The position numbers and the translations under genes were made by a program. Of a stretch of DNA of 64,000 nucleotides, positions 9,051 to 17,297 are shown piece by piece; within the stretch, counting starts at the first letter, position 1; the number at the start of each line of letters is the position of its first letter. The notes under the pieces are model-generated. The model ran no database searches, was not told the origin of the DNA, and was given only the letters and a program-made list of their open reading frames with translations. Source of the DNA: Arthrobacter sp. ISL-85 (GTDB lineage: Bacteria; Actinomycetota; Actinomycetes; Actinomycetales; Micrococcaceae); NCBI RefSeq assembly GCF_018613675.1, contig NZ_JAGGPQ010000009.1:96043-160042 (forward strand), read 5' to 3'.

Positions 9051-9695
9051 CTACACAACTTCAATGTGCTCACGAGCTAGTAGGTGCAGATGATCGATCG
9101 AGACATCAAGCGCAATCGCCATTGGGGTCACGTCCCGTGACGTCTGGGCTAAGAGATATCCACCTTGGAGTGCTGCAATCAATCCTGTGGCGAGTTGTTC
9201 GACGTCCGCGTCCTCCGGAATCAGCCCGTCCTGCTGAAACCGGCGGAGGAGATCCGCGAAGAGTTCCTCCCAGGCAGTGAAGAGGTCCTGGAGCTGCACC
9301 CGTGCAATCGCGTCCTGATCGGCGACTTCATTCGCCAGCGAACCCAAGGAACAGCCGTATTTTCCCTCGTGTAAGGCGTTGGTTTCAACGACCGCATCCC
9401 TCCAACGACGTAGGCCGGCGAACGTTCTTACGTTTCCTAGTCGTTCGCGTTCACCGGCTATTCTTCGTGCACCTACAAATTCGATGACCGCCCGTACCAG
9501 AGCAGGCTTATCTTCAAAGTGTCGGTACAACTGCGACTTGCTAACCTTGCTCACTGCGGCGACATCATCCAATGTCGTTCCACCGACCCCGCGCACGCGC
9601 ATCAGGTCAGCTGCTGTCGCGACAATGCGAGCCCTCGTCTTCTCGCCACGCACAGTCAAACGTGCCGGTGCAGCTGTCTGAAAGTTTTCCTCCAC
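9051..9695 (-). CDS. TetR/AcrR family transcriptional regulator
   Basis: A 214-residue regulator with an N-terminal helix-turn-helix (about residues 37-68, GGTTLDDVAAVSKVSKSQLY then RHFEDK) and a TetR_C-type ligand domain containing HEGKYGCSLGSLANEVAD. The latter resembles the SGRPFKDGCSLGALASEIV region of the TetR at 27416. The start is GTG at 9695 with only a weak binding site; a TTG at about codon 13 is an alternative. No divergent target gene lies directly upstream. It is convergent with the thioredoxin gene. Confidence 0.85.
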   Translation of the reverse strand: MEENFQTAAPARLTVRGEKTRARIVATAADLMRVRGVGGTTLDDVAAVSKVSKSQLYRHFEDKPALVRAVIEFVGARRIAGERERLGNVRTFAGLRRWRDAVVETNALHEGKYGCSLGSLANEVADQDAIARVQLQDLFTAWEELFADLLRRFQQDGLIPEDADVEQLATGLIAALQGGYLLAQTSRDVTPMAIALDVSIDHLHLLAREHIEVV

Positions 9696-10068
9696 AGGGT
9701 CATTTTACTTCCGGAGAGCAGTTCCATCATATTGACGCAACCAACTCGTCCGTTCACGACGCTCACGACGACGGTTCTGGCTGAATGTGCGGCCTTGGAC
9801 CGAAGGCATAGAGCGTGATCTGTTCCGTTTCGGGCAGGAGGATCACAAGAATGGGCGGCATACAGGCTTGACGCAAAAACCCTGCCATCCACCTGCTTGG
9901 GTTTCGGTCCGCGGACTCGCGGGAAGCAGCGCCAAAGATCCTTTCCCGACTGCATTTGGGTTCCATCCCAGGAAAGCTCACACCACACCCCACCAGGCAA
10001 GCCTTCCCGTTGGATGGATGGACATCCCCTTCCCCTGCCACACCGGGCATGTGCAAACTTCCGTTCAC
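9696..10068. other. Intergenic region, nothing recognised
   Basis: About 370 bases upstream of the TetR gene and downstream of the RraA-like gene. I found no gene, hairpin terminator or operator-like palindrome. Confidence 0.4.
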
Positions 10069-10719
10069 CTAATGTCCGCCGGCGCGCTTCGCACCCTGTT
10101 CTTCAGCACTTATGCGCTTCAACGTTGTTGCTTCTTCGTGTTCGATGGTGATCGCAAGACGAAAAGCCTCGTCCACTAGGGCTGATGGAATGATTACGGC
10201 ACCCGCGGCGTCGGCATACACGAAGTCCCCCGGCAGAACAGTGACGCCTCCGATAACCACCGGAACATTCGCTGCAACAGGAATCAGGTCTGCCGTGCCT
10301 GCCTTCACTGTCTCACCGCCACAGTAGAAGACAGGGTCGTAGTCTTTCAACTCACCGAAGTCCCGCAGTCGGCCCTCCGTGAGCAACCCTGCAAGTTGGT
10401 GGTTGTGAAGCCGTGAAAGCTTCATACCACCACCAACGGAAACATGCGGTTGACCGCCGCTGTCCAGGACTAAGACGAGCCCGGTAGGGTCGTCGCCGAC
10501 GGCCTCGTAAAAAAGGCGGGCAAAATTGTTGACCTGTGCGTCGTGAAGATCCTTGCGGAACGGAACAAACCGCATGGTTACGGCTTCACCTCTTAGTAAG
10601 CGTCCAGGAGTTGGTGTGACAAGGTCGAGTACATGAACCCGGTCTGTCGAGAGTCGTCCGAGTGCATCCGTCAGTGCCGCCGTCGACACCTGCGGTGGGA
10701 GACTAGGGAAATCTTTCAT
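10069..10719 (-). CDS. RraA-like protein (HMG/CHA aldolase-type fold)
   Basis: A 216-residue member of the RraA/dimethylmenaquinone methyltransferase-like family, which includes 4-hydroxy-4-methyl-2-oxoglutarate aldolases. The family region GGGMKLSRLHNHQLAGLLTEG (with a GxR-type element following) and the C-terminal PGDFVYADAAGAVIIPSALVDE are present. The former part replaces the usual ATxG metal/substrate loop with less canonical residues, so aldolase activity is uncertain. ATG 10719; the GAGGG site is rather far upstream. It is last in the minus-strand block that starts at 15065 and is separated from DUF6510 by about 230 bases, so it may be independent. Confidence 0.75.
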   Translation of the reverse strand: MKDFPSLPPQVSTAALTDALGRLSTDRVHVLDLVTPTPGRLLRGEAVTMRFVPFRKDLHDAQVNNFARLFYEAVGDDPTGLVLVLDSGGQPHVSVGGGMKLSRLHNHQLAGLLTEGRLRDFGELKDYDPVFYCGGETVKAGTADLIPVAANVPVVIGGVTVLPGDFVYADAAGAVIIPSALVDEAFRLAITIEHEEATTLKRISAEEQGAKRAGGH

Positions 10720-10953
10720 CAGAGGTTACTGCCCTCTAGGGCAAAAGCGCGCTCCCGAGGGGAACCAGAAAGAGTTCCCAGGCCACATGAGGCTTTCGGG
10801 CTGAGGTTTGAGCTACAAGCCCGGCCAGTCATACACAGGCCCGTCGTAGCCGGATCACCAGCAGAGAAATACGCCACGGGGACATTCGTTAGGCCTTGCT
10901 TTATGGTCTTGTCCTGGAATCCGGGCCGACGCGCGGTGATCGATCCCGTGCCG

Positions 10954-11235
10954 TCATTCAGGATGTCGGCCGCCTTCTGACGGACCTGCAATCCGTAGCC
11001 ACCGGAGTCCCTGGGCGCTGAAAGACTTGCGCCCTCCCTGGTCCGAGATGACCATAAGAACCTCGCCGCACTTTCGACAGCGTGCAACGAAGCCCAATGG
11101 CATGCCGTACACCATAGCTTGGCCCAGGGCGGCAATGTCTTCACAAAAGAAGCATTGACCTTGGCTTGTCGTCAAGTCAAAACCGAAAATATCGCTGCTC
11201 GCCCCTGCGAGAACATTGCCGTCGAGGCTATCCAT
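10954..11235 (-). CDS. DUF6510 zinc-ribbon-like protein
   Basis: A 93-residue protein with two Cys pairs, CFFC and CRKC, arranged as a small zinc ribbon followed by GEVLMVI. It matches the DUF6510 family that typically accompanies molybdenum-dependent oxidoreductases of the sulfite-oxidase type in actinobacteria. The ATG overlaps the stop of the upstream reductase gene (TGATG), so translation is coupled. Role unknown; a structural or metal-handling partner of the redox pair is a reasonable guess. Confidence 0.8.
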   Translation of the reverse strand: MDSLDGNVLAGASSDIFGFDLTTSQGQCFFCEDIAALGQAMVYGMPLGFVARCRKCGEVLMVISDQGGRKSFSAQGLRWLRIAGPSEGGRHPE

Positions 11236-11960
11236 CAGTTGCCGCCGAATCGTTCAATACGAATATTGTCAGCTGAGTGCCCAAGCTCCACAAGGCCGCT
11301 CGCGACCGCTTCCACGAACCCGGAGGGGCCACAAACGTAGGTCAGCGGTAAGTCCTCCGGGGGCAACGTTTCGGCTCTCAGGTCCTGAGTCGTCAGTCGG
11401 CCCGCAGCACGAGACCATCCGGGGGGAACAGCACGACTGTAATGCCAAGTAGTGCGGGTTCTGGCTGAGTTCCGAACCAGTTCATCTCGAAAAAGTGCGT
11501 CATCCGGAGTTCGAAGCGAGTAAAGAAGCTGCATGGGCGCCGAGCATCCCGAGGCGGCGTGCGCGCGCAGCATGGCTACGAAGGGAACAACACCGGAACC
11601 GCCAGCGATTAGCTGGATAGGTGCGCGCTGCTCAGGTCGCCACACGAACCATCCGCCAAGCGGCCCCCGAAGCTCGATCTGGTCGCCGAGTTCAAGGTCG
11701 TCGACCAGGAAAGGAGAGACTTCACCGTCCGGAAGTCGGTCAACAGCGAGCTCAATGTCTTCGCCTGCACCCACGCTGGCAATCGAGTACGAACGCACAG
11801 CCTGGTAGCCGTCGGGCGCGGTCAGCCGGATATCTACGTGCTGTCCTGCGGCGTTGCCAGGCCAGCCCGGGACCTCGAAGGTGAGGCTCCGGGCGGACTT
11901 CGTTAAGGGACGGGCGTGCACCAAGCTGCCGGTGAGCCACCCGATGGTTGTCCGAGTCAC
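11235..11960 (-). CDS. FAD-binding ferredoxin-reductase-type oxidoreductase
   Basis: This cytoplasmic electron-transfer flavoprotein has an FAD-binding barrel with RSYSIAS (RxYS motif) near residue 57 and an NAD(P)-binding half with GGSGVVPFVAML and a C-terminal YVCGPSGFVEAV. No 2Fe-2S domain follows. The start is taken as GTG at 11960, which overlaps the molybdoenzyme stop (GTGA); a TTG at 11981 is an alternative. The tight coupling indicates it supplies or accepts electrons for that enzyme. Confidence 0.85.
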   Translation of the reverse strand: MTRTTIGWLTGSLVHARPLTKSARSLTFEVPGWPGNAAGQHVDIRLTAPDGYQAVRSYSIASVGAGEDIELAVDRLPDGEVSPFLVDDLELGDQIELRGPLGGWFVWRPEQRAPIQLIAGGSGVVPFVAMLRAHAASGCSAPMQLLYSLRTPDDALFRDELVRNSARTRTTWHYSRAVPPGWSRAAGRLTTQDLRAETLPPEDLPLTYVCGPSGFVEAVASGLVELGHSADNIRIERFGGN

Positions 11961-12541
11961 GAGTATCGTTCTTCCCTCCAAGGATCCCCGTGGAGGTTAT
12001 ATCCGTTTCTTTCCCAAAAGCCGGGCGCGTTCTTGTTCTGCATGACCAATCCCCGCACCCATTTGGCGCTTTTCCAGAAGTACAGATGAGGAATTAGGAG
12101 TCGTGCCGGGCCGCCGTGCTCCGGGTCGAGTGACTTGCCGTCGTACTCGTGGGCGATCCATGCTTGACCGTTCAGAACCTCTTTGAGAGGAAGATTGGTG
12201 GTATAGCCGCCATATGAATGAGCCATCACGAAATCCGACTCGGTCTCTACGTCGTCGAAAAAGGTATCGAGCGAAACGCCTCTCCAGGCGGTGTTTAGTT
12301 TCGACCAACTGGTGACGCAATGGATATCAGCGCTGATGATTTCGGACGGGAGCGCCATGAACTGCGCCCAATTCCATCGGTGCGTTTTCCCGGTTTCGGT
12401 ACGGATAGTGAACTCCCAGTCGGCTGCACTGACGGACGGCGTTGGACCTGCCGACAATACCGGGAATGAGCCGGTTAGAAATTGCCCCGGCGGGAGAGCG
12501 GGGTTGTCACCCCGCTGGCGACGGCCTCCGAAAACTGCCAT
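11957..12541 (-). CDS. Sulfite-oxidase-like molybdopterin oxidoreductase
   Basis: A 194-residue cytoplasmic protein holding only the Moco-binding core of the sulfite oxidase/MsrP family. The Mo-ligating cysteine is in IHCVTSWSKLNTAWRGV, the segment HSYGGYTTNLPL follows, and GGPARLLIPHLYFWKSAKWV closes the core. There is no signal peptide and no dimerisation domain, unlike sulfite oxidases. ATG 12541 has AGAGGAGC upstream. It precedes the FAD reductase and DUF6510 genes with overlaps and follows msrA and msrB, so a role in reduction of sulfoxides or another S- or N-oxide is plausible (inference). Confidence 0.85.
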   Translation of the reverse strand: MAVFGGRRQRGDNPALPPGQFLTGSFPVLSAGPTPSVSAADWEFTIRTETGKTHRWNWAQFMALPSEIISADIHCVTSWSKLNTAWRGVSLDTFFDDVETESDFVMAHSYGGYTTNLPLKEVLNGQAWIAHEYDGKSLDPEHGGPARLLIPHLYFWKSAKWVRGLVMQNKNAPGFWERNGYNLHGDPWREERYS

Positions 12542-12602
12542 TCGAGCTCCTCTTCTATCCTCTTATCGATTGGGCAGATGGTTTTTGAAGAGTCCACGCG
12601 CG

Positions 12603-13109
12603 CTACAGGATGCCGGTGGGCTGGCTCTCACGGTGCGGGAGCTTCCACTGCGGGCGGACGTAATGGCAGGTGTAGCCCGTGGGGTACTTTTTTAGGTAGT
12701 CCTGGTGGACCTCCTCGGCTTCCCAAAAGTCGGCAGCCGGCGCTACTTCAGTAACGACCTTTCCCGGCCATAGTCCTGAAGCATCCACGTCCTGGATGAT
12801 GTCCAACGCCATTTGTTTCTGTTCGTCGGTGGTGTAGAAGATTGCTGACCGGTAGCTCCGCCCTACATCGTTACCCTGTCGATCCAAGGTGGAAGGATTG
12901 TGGATCTGGAAGAAAAACTCAAGCAACTCTCGGAAGGATATTTGATCGGAGTCAAAAATGACTTCCACGCTTTCAGCATGATCGCCATGGTTACGGTACG
13001 TCGCATTGGGTGTAGTGCCTCCAGAATACCCAGTGCGCGTGGAGATGACACCGGGTTTTTTGCGAAGCAGTTCCTGGGCCCCCCAGAAGCACCCGCTTGC
13101 GAGGATCAC
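12603..13109 (-). CDS. msrA: Peptide-methionine (S)-S-oxide reductase MsrA
   Basis: This enzyme repairs S-epimers of methionine sulfoxide using thioredoxin. The catalytic motif is GCFWG near the N-terminus, and the PA-type signature [13 protein letters not shown] and [10 protein letters not shown] are present. The 168-residue form starts at GTG 13109. Homologues usually carry about five more residues (M-x-R-D-R-V), which are encoded here from an ATA at 13124, right after a GGAGG site and overlapping the msrB stop. The true start may therefore be a non-canonical ATA (see findings). It directly follows msrB. Confidence 0.93.
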   Translation of the reverse strand: MILASGCFWGAQELLRKKPGVISTRTGYSGGTTPNATYRNHGDHAESVEVIFDSDQISFRELLEFFFQIHNPSTLDRQGNDVGRSYRSAIFYTTDEQKQMALDIIQDVDASGLWPGKVVTEVAPAADFWEAEEVHQDYLKKYPTGYTCHYVRPQWKLPHRESQPTGIL

Positions 13110-13120
13110 TCGGTCGCGGC

Positions 13121-13585
13121 TTATGATGCTGCCTCCGATGACGCGAAGAGGTCCCGGAACTGCCCGTAACCAGCAGTCTCAAGCTGGTCCGCCGGAATGA
13201 AACGCAATGCAGCCGAATTGATGCAGTAGCGCTGCCCCCCTTGGTCGAGCGGACCGTCGTTGAATAGATGCCCCAGGTGGCTATCGCCATGCTTGGACCG
13301 TACCTCGGTTCGCACCATGCCGTAGCTGTTGTCTTGATTTAGAACGATATTGTCGCGGTCGATGGGTACGGTGAAACTGGGCCAGCCGGTGCCGCTCTCG
13401 AACTTGTTGATGGATGCGAACAGGGGTTCCCCGGATACGATATCTACGTATAGGCCAGCATCGTGGCTGTCCCAGAACTCGTTTCGGAAGGCGGGCTCGG
13501 TTGCGGCTTCCTGCGTTACTTTGTATTGATTGGGCTCGAGTTGGGAAATTCTTTTCGAATCTCTCCGATAGTCCGTCTCGGACAT
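13121..13585 (-). CDS. msrB: Peptide-methionine (R)-S-oxide reductase MsrB
   Basis: A 154-residue enzyme reducing R-epimers of methionine sulfoxide. The catalytic Cys121 is in [12 protein letters not shown] and the substrate pocket is SGTGWPSF. The two CxxC zinc pairs of many MsrBs are absent (the first site reads YVDIVSG), and the usual resolving position is Thr in ESGTGW, so it belongs to the zinc-free type and probably relies on another reductant route. ATG 13585 has AGGAAG upstream; the frame extends further but without a binding site. First of the msrB-msrA pair. Confidence 0.93.
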   Translation of the reverse strand: MSETDYRRDSKRISQLEPNQYKVTQEAATEPAFRNEFWDSHDAGLYVDIVSGEPLFASINKFESGTGWPSFTVPIDRDNIVLNQDNSYGMVRTEVRSKHGDSHLGHLFNDGPLDQGGQRYCINSAALRFIPADQLETAGYGQFRDLFASSEAAS

Positions 13586-13641
13586 GTTACTTCCTACTTT
13601 CTTTAGGCGTGCTGCTGTTGCTGCTGGGCGTATGGGGTCGA

Positions 13642-14034
13642 TCACGAAGGACCCGGTAAGTGATATGAGCCCCTGAATGAGCCAAAGCGGGAGGGACCGC
13701 GGCCGGGTTGGTAGCACCCGTCCGAGATAGTTCCGTCGTGGACGTCGATGAAGCGGACACCGGCGACCTCTCCATCGTCATTGACAATCCAGCGGACGTC
13801 GTATGTCGCTAAATAGGTCGGTGGCCAGAATGACCAGAATTTGCCCTGGTCGTTGACTCCCCACGTTCCGTAGGTGCGGTTCCCGTTCTCGATATATGTC
13901 GTTAAACCGTCTGGGTCGAATACCTGGGAGGCGTGATCGGAATAGGTTAAGGGCGCTTTCGTGACCGCGGCTGCTATGTCGTCCACGTCGATTCGGTCCT
14001 TATCCCGGGGCGAAGGTCCGTCATTTCTAGACAA
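13642..14034 (-). CDS. Hypothetical protein, DUF995-like appearance
   Basis: A protein of about 130 residues with a beta-rich, aromatic core ([20 protein letters not shown], then [20 protein letters not shown]). It resembles small lipocalin-like or DUF995-type domains; that is only a resemblance. The start at TTG 14034 is tentative, with AAGGGGAA upstream; the frame is open to 14112. The last 20 residues look non-native, so the 3' end may be frameshifted. It lies between the ferritin-like gene and msrB on the same strand. Confidence 0.5.
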   Translation of the reverse strand: MSRNDGPSPRDKDRIDVDDIAAAVTKAPLTYSDHASQVFDPDGLTTYIENGNRTYGTWGVNDQGKFWSFWPPTYLATYDVRWIVNDDGEVAGVRFIDVHDGTISDGCYQPGRGPSRFGSFRGSYHLPGPS

Positions 14035-14150
14035 TGCATATTCCCCTTTCCAAGGGCTGATGGCGGTTCTACGGGCGACGCCGTTACCCTGCCGGCCGGG
14101 AGGGCTAGCCACGGTGTATCCACTTATGGGTGTGCCAGTGAGCGAGGTCG

Positions 14151-15065
14151 CTAGACCAGGCCGCCTCCGGTGCCGCGATTTATGGTTCCGTTGACTCCGT
14201 CCGGGTAGAACCCTCCGGCAGCGCCCGCATGGGCATCCAAATAGACGATGTTAAGGATTTGCGCGGGTGTGCGGCCGAAAGCCCGACCATATTCGTCGGT
14301 TGGAATGAGGTTGGCTTCGTCCCTGCTGCCGAGGTCCTGATCGTCCTCTGCCGGTCCGCTGACTGCGTTCCGAACCGTAGAAAGCTTTCGCACAGCATCA
14401 AACACTGAATCGTCCGCAAGTCCTTCGTTGTAGAGGGAGGCACGAATGATGCCTGCGTGGTAAGCCTCAGTGGCGAGAAGACCCGCAGCGGCATCAAGGT
14501 ACGTTTTATTTGAGATGAAGGGTGCTGCCCCTTTGAAAGCGGTAACTCCGACGTCTTCAAAGAGGAAGGCAGCGAAGAGGAAGTTGCGGTCGTTCGCATA
14601 CGGGTCAAAGGTTTCGCCGGGACAGACGAGGCCTGCAGCAGTCGCTGCAGCAGTAAAGCTGTGATCTAGGGATATACGTGGACGCGCCACGGCTGCGCTG
14701 CCGAGTGCTCCGCGGAGGAACGCGACGTGGGCGCGTTCATCCATCGCGATCTCACGGGCGATGTTCCTGACCAGGGGACTCTGGAAGTTGACCTGTCGGC
14801 CGCCGGAAACTTGCCCGGGCTTTCCTGTTCCGCCGACCATATCGTCCGGGAGGCCCTGTCCTGTTGCGCCGCGGAGGTAGAACTCGGCTTCGAGGTACTC
14901 CAGGCTGAGTGCAAAGTTCAGGATAGAACTGTCGCTTGGCGCCTCGCTTGTGACCGTTGACGAGCCGGTCTCTGCCTCGACCACCATGTTGGTCAACTTG
15001 ATTCGGTCCGTTGGCGTCTCTGCACTGGCGCTGATGACGTCGCTGACGAAGCGGTTCTCGGACAT
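14151..15065 (-). CDS. Ferritin-like domain protein (desiccation-related PCC13-62 type)
   Basis: A 304-residue protein with a ferritin-like four-helix bundle: SLEYLEAEFYLRG and MDERAHVAFLRGALG supply the Glu and ExxH-type metal ligands, with a further helix LLATEAYHAGIIRASLYNEG. The C-terminal part, ending in a Gly-rich tail, follows the desiccation-related PCC13-62 pattern (ILNIVY then GGFYPDGVNG). ATG 15065 has CAGGAG upstream. It heads the minus-strand redox block and is divergent from the sigma factor gene, which may control it. Confidence 0.88.
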   Translation of the reverse strand: MSENRFVSDVISASAETPTDRIKLTNMVVEAETGSSTVTSEAPSDSSILNFALSLEYLEAEFYLRGATGQGLPDDMVGGTGKPGQVSGGRQVNFQSPLVRNIAREIAMDERAHVAFLRGALGSAAVARPRISLDHSFTAAATAAGLVCPGETFDPYANDRNFLFAAFLFEDVGVTAFKGAAPFISNKTYLDAAAGLLATEAYHAGIIRASLYNEGLADDSVFDAVRKLSTVRNAVSGPAEDDQDLGSRDEANLIPTDEYGRAFGRTPAQILNIVYLDAHAGAAGGFYPDGVNGTINRGTGGGLV

Positions 15066-15338
15066 GATGGCTCCTGCTGTTTGATGGTTGCGGTCGTCGT
15101 TAAGACGGACCTCGTTTCCTCCCGAATCGGGCATGAAACACGCTTCTATTCGTACCCCAAGAAGACGGTTTCGTCCATATATTTAGGCCGCACACCGGCG
15201 GAAAATTTTCGCTCAAAGTACGCGCTGTGGGTTCCAGTACCCTCAAATCTACAAGTAGTTCCTGCTCAGAGGCTTTTTTTGGCCGGACACCCGTTCCTAG
15301 CCAGTGACTCTTGCTCATTAAGTTCGAGGGGCTTAATC

Positions 15339-15354
15339 TGGACGTAATCGTCCC
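15339..15354. promoter_or_regulatory. TGGAC-N6-GTCC(C) palindrome
   Basis: The arms TGGAC and GTCCC are separated by six bases, with an inner extension GGACG-taat-CGTCC. It lies 17 bases before the sigma factor reading frame and belongs to a set of five similarly spaced palindromes in the window (19175, 19249, 27335, 30286). The pattern fits a TetR-type operator. Confidence 0.5.
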
Positions 15355-15370
15355 ATAACTCCATTCAGGA

Positions 15371-16129
15371 GTGACCGAGCTCTATCGGAGCGACCGGACA
15401 TCCAACTCGATGACGGCACACGCAGAGCCCCGCTTGCAGAAGAGCTGCCTCACTTGTGACACGCAGGTGGCCGCAGCCTACTCACCGAATTGGATACACC
15501 ACATGGATATCGACTCCACGACCCTCACCGCGCTAGTTGCCGGCAGCGCTAATCGGGAGGCCGCCCTGACCCGGCTACATGAGATGATGCTCCGAGTTGC
15601 CATTCACCTGGCATACCGACGTGGGCCTGCCTTCCGCATCAGCGGGCCGGAACTGGATGACCTCGCGAACCAAGCGGCCAACGATGCCATGCTCTCATTA
15701 CTGGGTAAGCTTGATACCTTCCGCGGGGACAGCAGATTCACAACGTGGGCCTACCGCTTTGTGGCGCTGGAAGTCTCAAGCAAGCTCAGACGCCATTTCT
15801 GGAGAACCCCTTCAATACCGCTGGACGTCGAGGAATACGAGCGGCTTCCCTCGGTGTTGGCTGTCGACCCAATCGCACACACGCAGCACAGGGAGCTGAG
15901 TGCGGCCGTGCGCAAGGCCATGCATGAGACCTTGACGGCTCACCAACGCCGGGTGTTCGTTGCCATCGTGATCGATGGTGTCCCTATAAACACCCTTGCA
16001 TCGCAGTCTGGCTCAAATAGGGGCGCAATCTATAAGACTGTATTCGATGCGCGCCGTAAGATTCGCGCGTATCTCGAGATGAACGGATACCTCGAAGTTG
16101 AGAGAGTAGCTGTCCGAGCCACTGACTGA
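15371..16129 (+). CDS. Extracytoplasmic-function type RNA polymerase sigma factor
   Basis: The 252-residue product contains sigma region 2 (ELDDLANQAANDAMLSLLGK, then FRGDSRFTTWAYRFV) and region 4 (LTAHQRRVFVAIVIDGVPIN, then a helix-turn-helix with SGSNRGAIYKTVFDARRKIR). It directs RNA polymerase to a specific promoter set. The first 45 residues are not part of the conserved fold. The start could be GTG 15371 (just after AGGAG, too close), ATG 15410 or ATG 15504. No anti-sigma gene is adjacent. The divergent ferritin-like gene and the nearby Dps are candidate targets. Confidence 0.88.
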   Translation: MTELYRSDRTSNSMTAHAEPRLQKSCLTCDTQVAAAYSPNWIHHMDIDSTTLTALVAGSANREAALTRLHEMMLRVAIHLAYRRGPAFRISGPELDDLANQAANDAMLSLLGKLDTFRGDSRFTTWAYRFVALEVSSKLRRHFWRTPSIPLDVEEYERLPSVLAVDPIAHTQHRELSAAVRKAMHETLTAHQRRVFVAIVIDGVPINTLASQSGSNRGAIYKTVFDARRKIRAYLEMNGYLEVERVAVRATD

Positions 16130-16271
16130 CAAGTAGCAGCACCCTTGTTGTGGCCGGATGCGGCGGTACGCCGCCCTGGCTGTGTTTGGTCGTCGCTTGT
16201 CCCGTTCGAGCGACAAAAATAGCGCTGGGAGAAACTCTCCTGCAGCCTAAAGGGCGGTCCGGCAATGCAAA

Positions 16272-16311
16272 GGCGCCCGGCGCCGAGGGGTTATCCTCAG
16301 CGCCTGGCGCC
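16272..16311 (-). terminator. Strong hairpin downstream of dps
   Basis: Two 17-base arms (16272-16288 and 16295-16311) pair with two mismatches around a six-base loop. The hairpin sits 13 bases beyond the dps stop. It is GC-rich without a long T-run, and it may also stop transcripts coming from the sigma factor gene. Confidence 0.7.
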
Positions 16312-16324
16312 CACGGCATGCCCG

Positions 16325-16804
16325 CTACTTGGAGTCGGCGGCCGTGACCTTGGTGGTGGGCTTCATGTTTTCGGCCTGGACCATCCAGGCGAACTGCTCC
16401 AGCCGGGCGATGAACTCGTGCAGGAGGTCCGCGGAGGTGGGGTCTTCCTCATCGACTTCGTCGTGGACCTTACGTATGGTGCCAACGGCAGCTTCCATGG
16501 CGGCGACGATCCGCTCGATGGCATCCCCGGTGCTGATGAGACCGTCGGGGAACTGGGCCAGGCTGGTGGTTTCGGCAACGGTGGAGCTGCGGCCGTCGGG
16601 AAGTGCGTGCAGTGCACGCATGCGCTCGGCAGTGTCATCGGTGAACTGGCGGGCGGCGTGGACGATCTCATCGAGCTGCAGGTGCAGGTCGCGGAAGTTG
16701 GTGCCCACGATGTTCCAGTGCGCCTGCTTGCCCTGAACGTGGAGCTCGATCAGGTCCGCCAGGACAGCCTGCAGGTTGTTGGTCAGTGTCGGTGAAGCTT
16801 TCAT
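16325..16804 (-). CDS. dps: Dps family DNA-protection ferritin
   Basis: This 159-residue miniferritin forms dodecamers, binds DNA and oxidises iron with peroxide. The ferroxidase ligands are in ADLIELHVQGKQAHWNIVG (His residues) and FRDLHLQLDEIVHAAR (Asp/Glu). The length is typical. ATG 16804 is preceded by a strong GAGGAGG. Monocistronic with its own terminator. It fits the oxidative-stress content of the left third. Confidence 0.95.
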   Translation of the reverse strand: MKASPTLTNNLQAVLADLIELHVQGKQAHWNIVGTNFRDLHLQLDEIVHAARQFTDDTAERMRALHALPDGRSSTVAETTSLAQFPDGLISTGDAIERIVAAMEAAVGTIRKVHDEVDEEDPTSADLLHEFIARLEQFAWMVQAENMKPTTKVTAADSK

Positions 16805-17297
16805 GCATCCTCCTCAATTGGTCCAGTACGGCAGACGCTACCAGCCATGGGTGCGGTGCATGCTTCTCGATTCCCCCTTGCCTTTTGCCCCTGGGCAGGT
16901 TCAGGATCGGAGCGAAGTAATACGGTCTGGCAGATCGACACTAACCACTAGGCAAACGGGCACAGCAGCGTCAGATGCGACCTGGAGTAATTCTCGAGCT
17001 TTCCAACTTCATACTTACACCGGCTTCTTTAGGGTCTCTTGTTCGGGTGTTGTTGGAACTGGCATATCTCGGGGACCAAGCTGTTCATCGTCGATGTCTG
17101 GGGCAACAACCCTCCGCCGCAGGTGTATCCAAAGTCTGGAGGACTTGGCTCAGCGTTCCCGGGTGGGATCACTGCAAGAGTTTGAGCAACTCCTGCCCCA
17201 GTTGGATTCCGGTCGACAAAAATCCTTCTCGTGATGATGCTAATGCCGGGAGAGTGAAGAGTCAGAAATGTGAGATAGCGAAGCAGAGAGGTGCGCA
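16805..17297. other. Intergenic region between dps and MFS gene
   Basis: About 490 bases that must contain the divergent promoters of dps and the MFS gene. The open frames here have no family similarity or ribosome binding sites. No palindrome of the two regulatory families was seen. Confidence 0.4.

Noticed and set aside
16776..17234. 152-codon plus-strand frame between dps and the MFS gene
   Set aside because: Overlaps the dps start, has Ser/Arg/Gln-rich composition and no recognisable domain.
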